Origin: Cerrena zonata
Lineage: Eukaryota > Basidiomycota > Agaricomycetes > Polyporales > Cerrenaceae
Direction of reading: 5' to 3'
Length of the DNA stretch: 64,000 nt
Assembly: GCA_038087015.1 (NCBI GenBank)
Contig: JASBNA010000107.1
Location: 1 to 64,000, forward strand
Below, one piece after another: positions 49,477 through 60,910 of this stretch. The notes below the pieces were generated by a model. It did not search any database. It saw only the letters and a program-made list of their open reading frames with translations, and had not been told where the DNA came from. The position numbers and the translations under genes are program-made. Within the stretch, counting starts at the first letter, position 1. Each line of letters opens with the position of its first letter.

Positions 49477-52400
49477 ATGGCCCGCACCGTCACTTTGAAA
49501 GGTATGCCCTGTATATGTACTCTTCGTGCCAAATAATCACCTATATTGTTATAGTCCATCGAGTGTCCGATGTACGACTGAAAAAGCGCTTCAAGCTTCT
49601 CGGACTCAAACCCAAGTTGTACGTCGAAATTAGGATCAAGAATGGCCACTCCAAACAATCCTTCAAAACCAAGAAGATACGTGGTACCGATGTTCAATGG
49701 GATGAGGAGTTTATGTTGTAGGTTATTGTTGGGCTCGATAGCGTTTGTGCGAAGCTGATATCCCTCAAGGCACTCAATCGAGGAAAGCCAGACAATGCGA
49801 ATTTCGCTCAAATCTGTTACTTTCTTTGGCAAACACGCTGTTGGAGAGATAGAATGCAAAGCTTTGGACGTGCTGTCCCGAGGGACAGCCTCCCTTCAAA
49901 GTAGGTCTTGTAACCGGAATCAGATCTTCTCAACTCACCTTTTCTCATTATTATAGATTCCCTGAAGGTTTATCGTCCCGGAGATAAAGTGAAGATATGC
50001 CCCACTGGTACAATTACGGTCACTGCCAAATACAGCGACTCTGAACCCGGGCCTCAAGTGCCATCTTTGAACGAGAATAAAGCTCAGAATGCGCATGATG
50101 TCGACCTCCCTCTTCTGCCTAGCGAGGCACCACTAGAGCCTCCCGGAGAAACACAAGATTCACCCAGTGGTCCACTCGAACCGCTTGCGAATATCGCTGA
50201 AACGCCTGCGTTGACGGAAGAGCTGCCCATGCCGAAAGAAGAAGCGGAAACACGAGAACTTCCCGAGGAGAAGGCGCAGCGCTTGTTCGCGGGTGCTCAG
50301 GTCTCTGTAGCCAACGAACTCAGTCCTGATAGTTTATATGGGAAAGTAGGGAAAGTCCTCGACAAGTTGGAGTTGTTGCGCGGGATTGTCGGTAAAATCG
50401 AGGAACTAGCGAAGGTATGTTGTCTATCATTCCATCACGATTGTTGGTGAAATAAAAATCATCATTTTATATAGTTACATCCTTGGAGCGATCTTGCGTG
50501 GCAGGTCTGCACGTCGATGTTTAAAGTATGTAATGTTGCCGGAACCGAATTACCTAGATCATAACGATTCACTAGGTGGTTAAAAAGCAACAGTCCACGG
50601 ACACCAAGATCATTGACCTCGTCACAAAAATCGAGGCCACTCTTGACTTTGTCGATGATGCCGACAAGATCAAGTCGGATGCAATTCTCCTTCGGCCCAT
50701 CATCGAAGAATTGTTAAAACAAGTAGCAGAATGTGCCACCTTTATATGTACCTACCTTCAATCTAGCTTTGCCAGTACGTCCTCTCCTGATCAATGATTG
50801 CATAGGGCTGACAGACAGACAGAAAGAATGGCTAAGGGACTGTTAACGGATCCGGCCGCAAAGATCGCTGAGTTCGTTGATGTGTTCGTCAAACTTCAGG
50901 AGAGCTTGAAGACGAAGGTCCTATTGCATGTCGGGTTGGTCAGTTCCAAGATCCTTGGGGTTGTGGAAGAGCTACGTATGTTGTTCACCCCAATTATATT
51001 CAACACATCTGACGTCATTCGTGTCGTGTCGTGATACAGGCGACTACAGCATCATCGATGTACTCAAACCTGCCCCCATGAATGCCGCAAATCGGCCCTT
51101 GTGTCTCCATAGTACTCGCGAAGGCGTTCTGCAGACAATCATGGACTGGGTCGAGAATGTTAATGACGATAAGAAGAGCATCCTGTGGCTGCACGGGCTT
51201 GCTGGATCGGGGAAGAGCACTATCGCGAACACTATCGCAGCACGTCTTCACAACTTGCATCGCCGGGGAGCATTTTTGTTCTTCGAAAGAAATAAAACCG
51301 ATCGCAATGCAGTCATCCGAACAATGGCTGCACAACTTGCCATCGCAGACCCGACTTTACGGTCGCGGATATGTGCTGCTATCAACGAGGATCGAAGTGT
51401 TGTTGATAGCACCCTCGAAAAGCAATTTGCCGATCTCCTCTGTAGTCCCCTCACTACTGCGGCCCAATCTCTCCTTGGTCCCATTGTCATCGTACTTGAT
51501 GCTTTGGACGAATATGGAGACGTCAATTCAAGAAAATCTCTCCTTACCCTCATTGCCGATGAGTTCACGCACCTTCCCAACAACTTTCGATTCCTCATCA
51601 CGAGTCGACCCGAGTTGGATATCGATAATATGTTCTTAGGGAACCCGAAAATCACGTCAATCTCCCTGAATGAAACTGAAGATACAATTCCAGAAATTCA
51701 TCTCTACTTGGCATCCGAACTATCCCACATACGAAAGGCGAAAGGCCTGTCAGGCGACTGGCCAGAAGAATCCGACCTAAACCGGGTGGCAAACATGTCA
51801 GAGGGACTCTTTATTTGGGCATCCACGTTATCAAAGTTTCTTTCGGGGACCAATGATCCGGCTCGGACATTGGAGAGCATCCTCTGGTCGAGAAACAAGG
51901 ACCATGCAAAAGGCTTGGATCAACTATATGCCACAGTGCTGAACGCTAGGAACGACTGGCATTCTGGACTAGGTGAACAATTTCGAGCTGTGGCAAGGGT
52001 TGTTTTATTGTCCAAAACTCCACTCTCTGACATCGACATTGATCAACTCTTGGAACGTCCGGACGGCAAATCATGTCGCAGTATATTTGGAGACTTCCAT
52101 TGCCTTTTCGATCACAGTCCCGGATGGCCCATTCGCCCTCTCCACGCATCGTTTGGCGATTATCTCACTGATGTCACCCGCAGCGGAGGCCAGCCTTGGT
52201 CGTTGGCTAAGTGTGACGTGGACCATGATCTTGTACTGCGTTGTTTCCATATCATGTCTACCCAACTTCGTTTCAATATATGTAACTTCGAGACATCCGG
52301 TCGATTGAACAGAGACTATCCCGATCTCAAAGAACGCACTGACAAGCATATATCTCCGCAGTTGAGATATGCTTCGATGTACTGGTGGCATCACCTAAAG

Positions 52401-54947
52401 GGGATTCAGACTTGGCAGGAGGATGTAGGATCAGCATTGCGGACGTTCTCGAAGGAAAAGCTACTCTTCTGGCTGGAGGTAGTCAGTCTAGTCGGCGATG
52501 TACATGACACTCTGAGGGCATATGATATTGCTTACACATTTGCCGTAGTAAGTGTCTAACCACCAGCATGGATTTGCAGCCATACTAATGATTCATAGGA
52601 TACAGATAGCGAGCTTGCAACCCTGTGGACCAATCTACAGATGTTCATAGATGAATACAGAAAAGCTATCTCCGGTAGCGCCCTCCATGTATACATATCA
52701 GCCCACTGTTCCCCATTCATGGAGATACACAACTGGAACCCCCAACCTGGTACCGTTGCTAAATTAACCCACAATCATGATATCTTCCCCAAAGCATTGT
52801 CACGCACAGATTCATGTCAGCATCACCTTGCTTGCAGCCCCGATAGGCTGCTCCTCCTATCTGATTGCTCCTCTGGTTCACTTTGGGTTCAGTGGAAGCC
52901 ACTCTGGGGCGATGGGACAGTTCAGTCGAGCATCCAATTAGAGAAGCCATATCCTGAGGATCCGCATTGTAGACCGGATCGCATCACTGTGTCCTCCGAT
53001 TGCAGAAGGGCTGCGGGATACTTTCGCGACAAGGGTGGCATCAGTATCTGGGATGTGGAGACCGGTCGAGTGGAAATCTACGATATGGAGTTGAAAGGAT
53101 TTATGGATGTACTAGCATTTCATCCACGGAATAGTGATCAATTGGCGATTGCTTCATCAGACATGCTCTCTGTTTGGAGCATAACAGAGGGTATCATGGA
53201 CTCAATCAAAATTGATGATGATGTTTATCAGATCGCCTGGTCCTCAGACGGGACTTACCTGGCTTCGCGCACAACTGGAAGCGACATCGTTGTCTGGAGT
53301 GTAAATAGGACAACTGCCACTATAACTTTGCAGAGAGTCTTTTCCGACCCCAGGAGTCATAACCTATGCTTCAGCCCGAAGAACCCATCTCATATACTGC
53401 TCGCCAGCTCGAAAGGGCTCGTCTTGTATGACCTCAAGTCTAATGAACAGGTCTTTGGCCCATACACCACCAACGATCTCAGTCCAATAATCGATTTTCA
53501 AAAATGTACATTATCTCCAGATGACTCCCTGATTGCCACTTCGTCGGGGTATACAATCCAAATTTTCGAAACTGAATCGGGGCAACCATACCAAGATCTT
53601 ATAGTGCTACCTGATTGGGGTCGCCAACTCACTTTCCTCCCATATGGAAAGCAGATTGCCGCACTTGTGGGTGATACCGTCTACACATGGGAGCTATCCC
53701 GTGGCTCCCAGGTCTCAGATCAGGAGCAATTTGATCGAGCAAATATACAAGGCCATTTTGGAGGCATCACTTCGATTTCCTTCTCGCCAGACGGGACCAA
53801 GTTTCTATCATCTTCACGGGACGGTACTGTTCATGTCCGCAGCTCTACTGACTGTATGCTCCTGCGAGAATATTGGCCAATGGAGTACTCACAACGTATC
53901 ACCGCTGCCGTGTTTAGTGCCGACAATAAGACCATTTATTTGGCCCTATATGATGGGACACTCCGAACATCATCGGGGAATGTACTCTACAGGCCAAAAG
54001 AGAGACGACGGATCGAAAATCTCTATGTGTATGTGTCTCGGAGAACTTTCGAAGAGCACATCATACTTTCCTTCTCCTGGTTGAGGAAAGCTTTCGTGAT
54101 ACCCAGTAATGGGGACCCCGAGCAGGACCTACGCGAGATCTCTCTTGAAGGGGACTGGGATCGCTTTGTAGTTTCCAGCCATGGCCTCATTGCTTCCTTT
54201 TCATCCAATTCAAGCACTATCAAATTCGTAAATCTCGAAGGAGATCATTCACCTCATCCACTTCTCATCACGAAATACACACGCTCGGTTACCTTGCTCT
54301 TCTCTCAGAAGGGAGACGTGCTGGTGTCTCTCGGTAGAGATATAGTGAACAACCAGGATCAGACCTGCTCTAACTATGGCATCAATGTCTGGGACATCAA
54401 GTCTGCAACCTGTCTTCAAACGTTTTCTCTCCCTGAGGTTATTGATGGCGCTGAGCCCGAGGCTCTCAATGCCAACTTACTAGCTCTCACCAACATCAAG
54501 AGCATTATAATCTATGACATTGAGAAGGGTACACTTGTGCATACCTTCAACTCACAGGATGTCATCTTCAAACTCAATATCCATGGCTCAAAGTTGGTAT
54601 CATCATCTTGCAATCAAATCATCATGTGGGATCTCTCCGCCCTCCACACTGATGGGACAACTCCACATCCAGATGCTGCCGGTACCCTGCCCTCCATACA
54701 TTCCTCCTCCATCTCACCACAATGGAGTATAGGATATGACTTTATCCTTCAGCGACCAACTGGATGGGTTTTAGGCTCTAAAGGAGAACGATTATTGTGG
54801 GTTCCCGAGAGGTTATGGGATCATCTGGATCCACCAGGCAGCACCCATGTTATCAACAGGTATCGACGAATGAAGCTGCCAGATTTCATTCCTGACATGG
54901 ACTGGCTGAAGAACTGCGAGGGAGTGGGGAGGTTGAGCATGAAGTAA
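49477..54947 (+). CDS. NLR4: C2-helical-NACHT-WD40 STAND receptor
   Basis: Exons 49477-49501, 49555-49717, 49770-49900, 49957-50414, 50475-50525, 50576-50774, 50823-50975, 51040-52547, 52599-54947 give 1,678 residues, the longest copy. C2-like part: KLYVEIRIKNG, VQWDEEF, HAVGEIEC, GTITVTA. Exon 3 is 6 nt shorter than in the other genes. The linker is the longest and is Pro/Glu-rich (LEPPGETQDS, TEELPMPKEEAETRELPEE). Helical part: LHPWSDLAWQVCTSMFK. Walker A GLAGSGKST is at 446-454, Walker B LDALDE at 546-551, ITSRPE, then PLHASFGDYLTD. WD40-type repeats start at 897. It is closest to NLR1 through the NACHT (SLEKQFADLL and TTAAQSLLGP shared with small changes) and its downstream flank is also duplicated. 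Sensor specificity unknown. Confidence 0.88.
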
Positions 54948-55019
54948 TTTGATGTTGGTTTCGTTTACCATGATCGCACATGGAGAATTCGGATGGTTAC
55001 GTCTCAGACTTGGATTGTG

Positions 55020-55636
55020 GTATGGCTTGTTGGAAAGAAGGGATATCTATTGTTCGTCAGATTGTATCAAGATACTAGCTACAGTTTTGGAGGCGACAAG
55101 TTGTACATTCTTTGAGCCGGTCGTGTTGTGAATCGAGTCCATAGTGAATTGATAACTCATTGAATGAACGGTGTTAGCTACGTGGTCGTTTTATTATGTA
55201 GATTTCAATTCCAAAGACCGTGAGCCGATATGTTTACGATATGGCGTTCAGATCGAATACTTTGATTGAAGGGAAATTGGAACGTTGGTAGAGTCACAGA
55301 GTTGTCGACATGAGAATGAACGATGTGGAACGCGGTAAGAATATCGATTTTGCTGTTTCGTGGGCACTGTATTTAGAGTATTGCGTATCTGCAACATGAT
55401 CGCTGTCTTCTGAATTGGTTTCGGGAGCGGACAGCATGCGCTCACTGGAACTTGCTGCTTCGATGGCGAGTGTCTACACTCTGTTAGTCATGAATTCATC
55501 AAATTCAGGGTTGTCAGTAAAAGCGTATAGTTCGGAGTGTCCATTGAGAGTATACTCACGTGGATCATATTGATCTCCCGCTAGAAAGCAAAGGAAGAAA
55601 GGTAGAGATTATGACCCACCCACGCTGAATCGACAT
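55020..55636 (-). pseudogene. Convergent small gene behind NLR4, copy 4, broken
   Basis: The start exon MSIQRG is intact at 55636, but exon 2 now reads GGG AGA TCA ATA TGA, a stop, and the exon 3 equivalent begins with another stop (GTG TAG). A segment of exon 3 is missing or rearranged near 55430-55490. The gene is dead here while copy 1 is open. Confidence 0.45.
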
Positions 55637-56167
55637 CGTTTCAGCACGATGGTATGAACCGAGACACTCATCGGATATTCGGGGAATGAAGCACCCCTAG
55701 TAAGATACTCGATACCAAAGGGTGCACAATTCGATGCGCCTCAAGTTTCTTGTCTAGAAAATATGATTCGATAAAGAGTTCCGCAAGTGGGGTATGGGAG
55801 GAAGAAAATGGATGAACGGTGAACATATTAAGAGTGTATTCCGACATTGGCTTTTGCAGATTCGTGTATCCTGAGATTGGTTTTCGCAGATTGGGGGGAG
55901 ACTGACAGTTGCAGTCCAGATAGAGCTTATTATGGCAGTACATCATGATGTAGAAGCCGTTTCCATCGAGAAGAATCACATTTATGACGATGACTGGGTT
56001 CGATAAGGAGACATACCTGCGAGAAGAGCCTGAAGACTCGGAGATGAACTCTCCCTCTCATGTACTATGTCAATGTCACATCGTCTACGAGCTTTGGACA
56101 CGGACCAAAATCGGTGGTAAGCTGAGATACTTTATAGGAGGTCGTTCGCACTGGCAGTATATTAGCG

Positions 56168-56194
56168 GTGTCGCTTAGTTGCAACTAGTGACAC
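56168..56194. repeat. Imperfect palindrome, copy 4
   Basis: Arms GTGTCGCT and AGTGACAC, inner AGTTGCAAC core, one bulged T; 7 of 8 outer arm bases pair. 1.22 kb behind the NLR4 stop. The best-formed of the four copies. Confidence 0.5.
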
Positions 56195-56347
56195 GTTAAA
56201 TAAGTGCACATTGATTTGCGAGGGAAGCTAGAGCGAAGTGAAGTTTTCTGTTGGTGTCGATATGCAAGCAATACACCTAGAGAGCGTAATATTACTATCC
56301 GAGTCTTGGACGAGAATTCTGAACTGTCGAAGAAGTGGATCCCGGGC

Positions 56348-56367
56348 AATGCCGGACGGAGTTTGGA
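56348..56367 (+). promoter_or_regulatory. CGG box copy in the NLR4-NLR5 spacer
   Basis: AATGCCGGACGGAGTTTGGA, identical to the 16781 copy, as expected from the block duplication. Confidence 0.3.
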
Positions 56368-59300
56368 TTACAGCAGACCGCTTTCCACCAATTGCACACC
56401 TATCGTTGCGTTCAAATTTTCTGTCATTGTCGTATACGTACCTTAAAAGATCTCAATCATCCACTAGCCCCTTATAATCATGCTAACAACGACTGTTCTC
56501 CCTGTATCTTGTACACACTTGCTAACACTCCGTTTCTTGCCCTCCGTTCAGTATCTGCTTTCTCTTCCCAGAATAACCCACTATAATATATCAGCACCTG
56601 CCCCTGCTTCCTCTATGCTTGAATGTATCACTTCCGCTGGCTGGAAACTATGGAATCGATGTACGTGCTCCGATCATTATCCCCTTAATGTCGTTACCTC
56701 TATCCTCGTCGTGTACCCTCCGGTGTATATACTCTAGACTCGGACACCGCTGAAACTCTCGGGAATCCATTGTTGCCTATTCATATGCTATTATCCAGTG
56801 CCCTTGTCCAAACTCTACCTGGCCATCATCCAGAATCCCCCTTGCCTCGTCCTATCTTGTCTCGATCAACAGCAACACAGGAACTACCGTAGACGTTCTG
56901 AGAGCAGGATGTCAGATCTGCGTCCGATTGTTCTATGAGGAGTCTATGGGGTACGTCACGGTACGTCCACTCTTCTCATTTCGTACACTCGCTAAACTCT
57001 ACTGATATCATGTCGTATGGTATCATTCAGTCCTTTGGCTACCAGGGAGAAGTTGCCCAATCTGAACGCCCCCTGCAACCATGCCATACACATGATGGAC
57101 ACCTCACACTCATACGTGTTGAGACTCGCTCTTCTTGGCCGTATGCCTGTTCTGCTTCAATGCCGAACACTGTTTTGACTACACCAAACCACCACATCGA
57201 GTAACCTTTTTTTACGCCGCCTATCGATCGCTCTCAACGGGCGAGCTGTTTCCTTTGCCGTTACCTCGACTTCGCTCCGGACTCTGGCCTCGGGACGAAA
57301 GAAAAACCTATCCTCTCGGGTCTCTGTACAGTGTTGAATATACGGAATAAATAGCAAAGTCAAGGGATATTCATGTCACCGAAGTCCGTTTCATCCTTGG
57401 TACGGACATTCAATCCTTCTATTCGCTATCTGCTAACCTTCACGTCGCGCATCAATGTTCAGATCTAGACCAATACACTTTTAGCCATGCAATGCGACTC
57501 GTTGCGTATACATTCCATCCCGAGCTATCTTTGCGAGTCAGTCGAGTACGTTCTCAATGTCGCAACCCATCCCATCAGATAGACGATATTTGTTCTTATT
57601 TTCCATTCCTGTAATTACAACCAATACGGACGTCCACAGTGTTCTCTACCATCCTTCCATTCACGTCGAGTAGCGACCAGTTTACTCTTCGCTGTCAGCC
57701 TGCCGTTGAATAACATCGTGTCTCGGAGGACAAAACCGACCTCTTTGCGCTACTATGGGGCTGTCTGACCTTGCCCACGAGACATAGCCGGGAACACGAT
57801 TTCGTGCCAGCTTTCTCGGCTATTCTATCGTCCTCCACGCTTCGATGCCCATGGTGAACTGGTTTTTTCATGTACTCCTTTGCTCCTGTGTACCATCACA
57901 GCTCTCCTATCTCAACCTTGTGCTTGTCTTATCTATTCACCAACGGTTACTATGGCACATTCTACCTCCGCTGCTCATACTCGAAATATCCGATCCTTCT
58001 TATTCAAGTTTTCGTCTTCCGTGGTAGGAAGTTCACTAAATCCCCACCGTTGCATTCACCGTATCCTTTCTCATCCTGTATGTGGTACTATTGTGTCATG
58101 CATACATAAGACACTAGCAGGCCTCATTTTTCTCTGGTGGTCCGGGAGTAGTGACGAGATGTGCTCTGAGTACGGGCAGAAGGCACTTGCCTTAAATGGA
58201 CACTTTGTATCATATAAGGCAATCGCTTCCACTAGGCGATAGGCTAAGCTCGTCTGACGTTGTTACTCCAGGGTATGAGCCATGAGTATACGCTGTGATA
58301 CACATATGTCAGCTGGTATGTGGTCGACTTTCCTTGTGCATTCTTGCTCTGCGAGGTCTCCGCAGTCCCGTGAAATAGATTTCGTTGCATCGAAATCCTG
58401 GACTATTCGGAGGCACATCGAAACGTGCGTACGTGTGTTTTTTACATGACGAGAAAGCTTGTAGTGCTTCAGTGATCAGGATATTCACTGGATGTGCTAG
58501 CTTCGTTCATAATCGCTACTTTGTTTGGTGCTTATGAAGCCGAACCACCAATTGTACCTTTTATAACATCTCGTTCTGCGTTGGTATGTCATTTCCTGTG
58601 GCGACGGAACTCATATCTGATCTCGATACACGTATCTTTGGTGAGCTTTGACGAGTGTCATTGACGTTCCTCTAGAGGGGATTCAACCGCTTCATGACCG
58701 CTTCCAACCTTCGTCTTATATCTCTAACCTTTCATATGCTAGAGACCACAGGGAAACCAAATTTCCGTTATATACAGGTTGGGTATGTAACCCCTCTGCG
58801 CATAATTCAATCACTTCTTTCTCTTCCGAAGCAATTCTATCATCTTCCCTTAGAAATCCCCACCGATTATTTCGTCCTTTTGCCACCAGCGCAATGCCGC
58901 TCTGAGCTACCGGAACTTTCACAATGCGGTATCGTGATACGATCTCAACTTTCCGGTACTATACCGCACAATGCTACACAATGATGATCACGATCTTCAC
59001 CTTTGGCTTATTCGTCATACCGTGCCTCATCACTTGCATTGAGGATCACGATTCTCGACTAACTCGTATGTAAGATGTGCATATCAGTGAAACTGGCACG
59101 AATGTGGATGACATAAGAATCAGACTTACAACCTGGGGCCAAGTCGAGTGTGCAATTGAAACGCAACCGGCTCCCATGAATGGACGTCTGGCTTCCATAC
59201 ACGGCAAACGCTTCTACAAGGTCGAAAACGCCTGGAAGCGGATCGCATTGTCTTGATTGTCATGTTCTGTCTCGTTCTTCGCTGTCAAGGCATCCTTATT

Positions 59301-60888
59301 CAGATCGGACGCTTTCCCGTCACGATGTATGTAAACATCAAGCGTATGTATCTACTGAATCGTTCGGGACTAGCTGCATCCGCTCCTCAGATTGTAAAAA
59401 AGCCTCGAGTCTTACCGATGTGTGTTAGAGTTAGAATACATTGTAGCATCTTGGTTCTCAGCCTAACCGATGACTTGTTCGAAAAATAAATGCACAGAAA
59501 AATAAATTCATTAAGCTCAAGAACATCTAGGTTTCGAAAAAGGAGAGATCTCGTGTAGGATAAGAATGGTCATTTTCAATTCTTTAATATATTATACAGA
59601 ATACCAACAAGGGGTTGACGGACGCAGAGGTCTCAGTAGTAGGATGCATACTATCCAGAGATCCCATATAGTTACGATGGGATGGCATGAGTCATAGACG
59701 AACAAACCGAGTTCGAGAAGCTCGCGGGCAATAGCAAGACCTCCATTTTCTCCGCGCCATTAGGTTCGATATGTGATTTTATTACTATACCATTATAGGT
59801 TCTATACCGCATATCCAGATTTAAGTAGAAGGTGGCGTAATTCAGGAGCTCGAGTAGAAGGCTATGGCGTAAGAGCGAAGGTCAAGCCACGAAGCCTTCA
59901 ACATATGAAATTAAGACATACCATAAGGCAGCGACCATGGATTTAGCTCTCCTATCGGCACCGGACTAAGTACGTGGTCTTTTACACGACGTGTCAATTT
60001 CCTTCTGGGTGATTTTTTCAGTGCAGGAAATCGAGAGTAGGCATGTAGAGCAAGGACGGACGTCCATCGAACCCTTCCCCTGCGTTACATGGTCGGAGAT
60101 TCGTGTTTGAGGTTTGGTAGCCTCGATCCACAGAATATGTTCTTGCCGATCCATATTTATGGCGTTGGCTTTTCTAGCGAAATGGAAGGCAGACGGTCAA
60201 TATTGGGGTTGGTGCCTGGTGGCGAACATACGGTACCAAACGCCTGGCAAAGGAGGGATGGTAACCCCGTCCGAGAATTGTGCAAGGTGGTTCTAAGTAT
60301 TCGTGCGGGTGTTTCGACAATGAAGATCAAGGGTAGTTTTACGAACAGGTACGAGAGGGCACAAGGTAATCGATAGATCGGGTTTCCTGCGACTAGCTTC
60401 CGACCGACTAGTCGATGGCACCTTTAAGACATTCATGTTGATGCGAATAGCTTGGGTTTTCCATCAGAATGGTAGGCAATAAGCGTCAGCAACGACTAGT
60501 AGTGCTTCGATCATGGATGCAGCAAATACCCCTCTCTACGTAGGATGTCGTGGTATTCTTGACGTATGGAGCTCAGATACCAGAGCAAAGGAAGTTGTCT
60601 GCTCAAGAGTAGCAAAAGGTCATATATTAGTGATTCAGCTATTGGCGACAGGTCGAGAAGATCGTACAGCGAAAGATGCGTGAGGCAACATTTACGAAAG
60701 GAGCTTGTTTTCCAAAGCGAGATGCATGCCTCTGTATGGCATCGATGCAAGGTTGTTAGTTGAACGGGAGCCAGTACTGAGTACATTCTAGGCGTTAGGA
60801 CCTTGTGGTATCAGAGCAGATGGTCTCTGAGAACTCGACAGTGACTTGAACGGGGTTCAAAGTTCCGATTCGACCAGGATAGCACGGA

Positions 60889-60910
60889 AAATGCCGGTCG
60901 GGGTTTTAAA
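60889..60910 (+). promoter_or_regulatory. CGG box copy upstream of NLR5
   Basis: AAATGCCGGTCGGGGTTTTA, followed by ACTCACTGTCGTTTTCTTTT. 2.25 kb before the NLR5 start. It matches the 7713 copy best. Confidence 0.35.

Larger units (their letters stand above)
54948..60910. repeat. Duplicated flank, copy B (matches 15302-21570)
   Basis: Follows NLR4 in the same order as copy A follows NLR1. Copy B has a ~400-bp difference in the first kilobase and many indels after that. No intact gene. A minus frame at 60786-60511 preserves the protein seen at 21436-21170. The plus frame at 55984-56178 carries a 6-bp insertion relative to 16425-16613. Confidence 0.65.
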
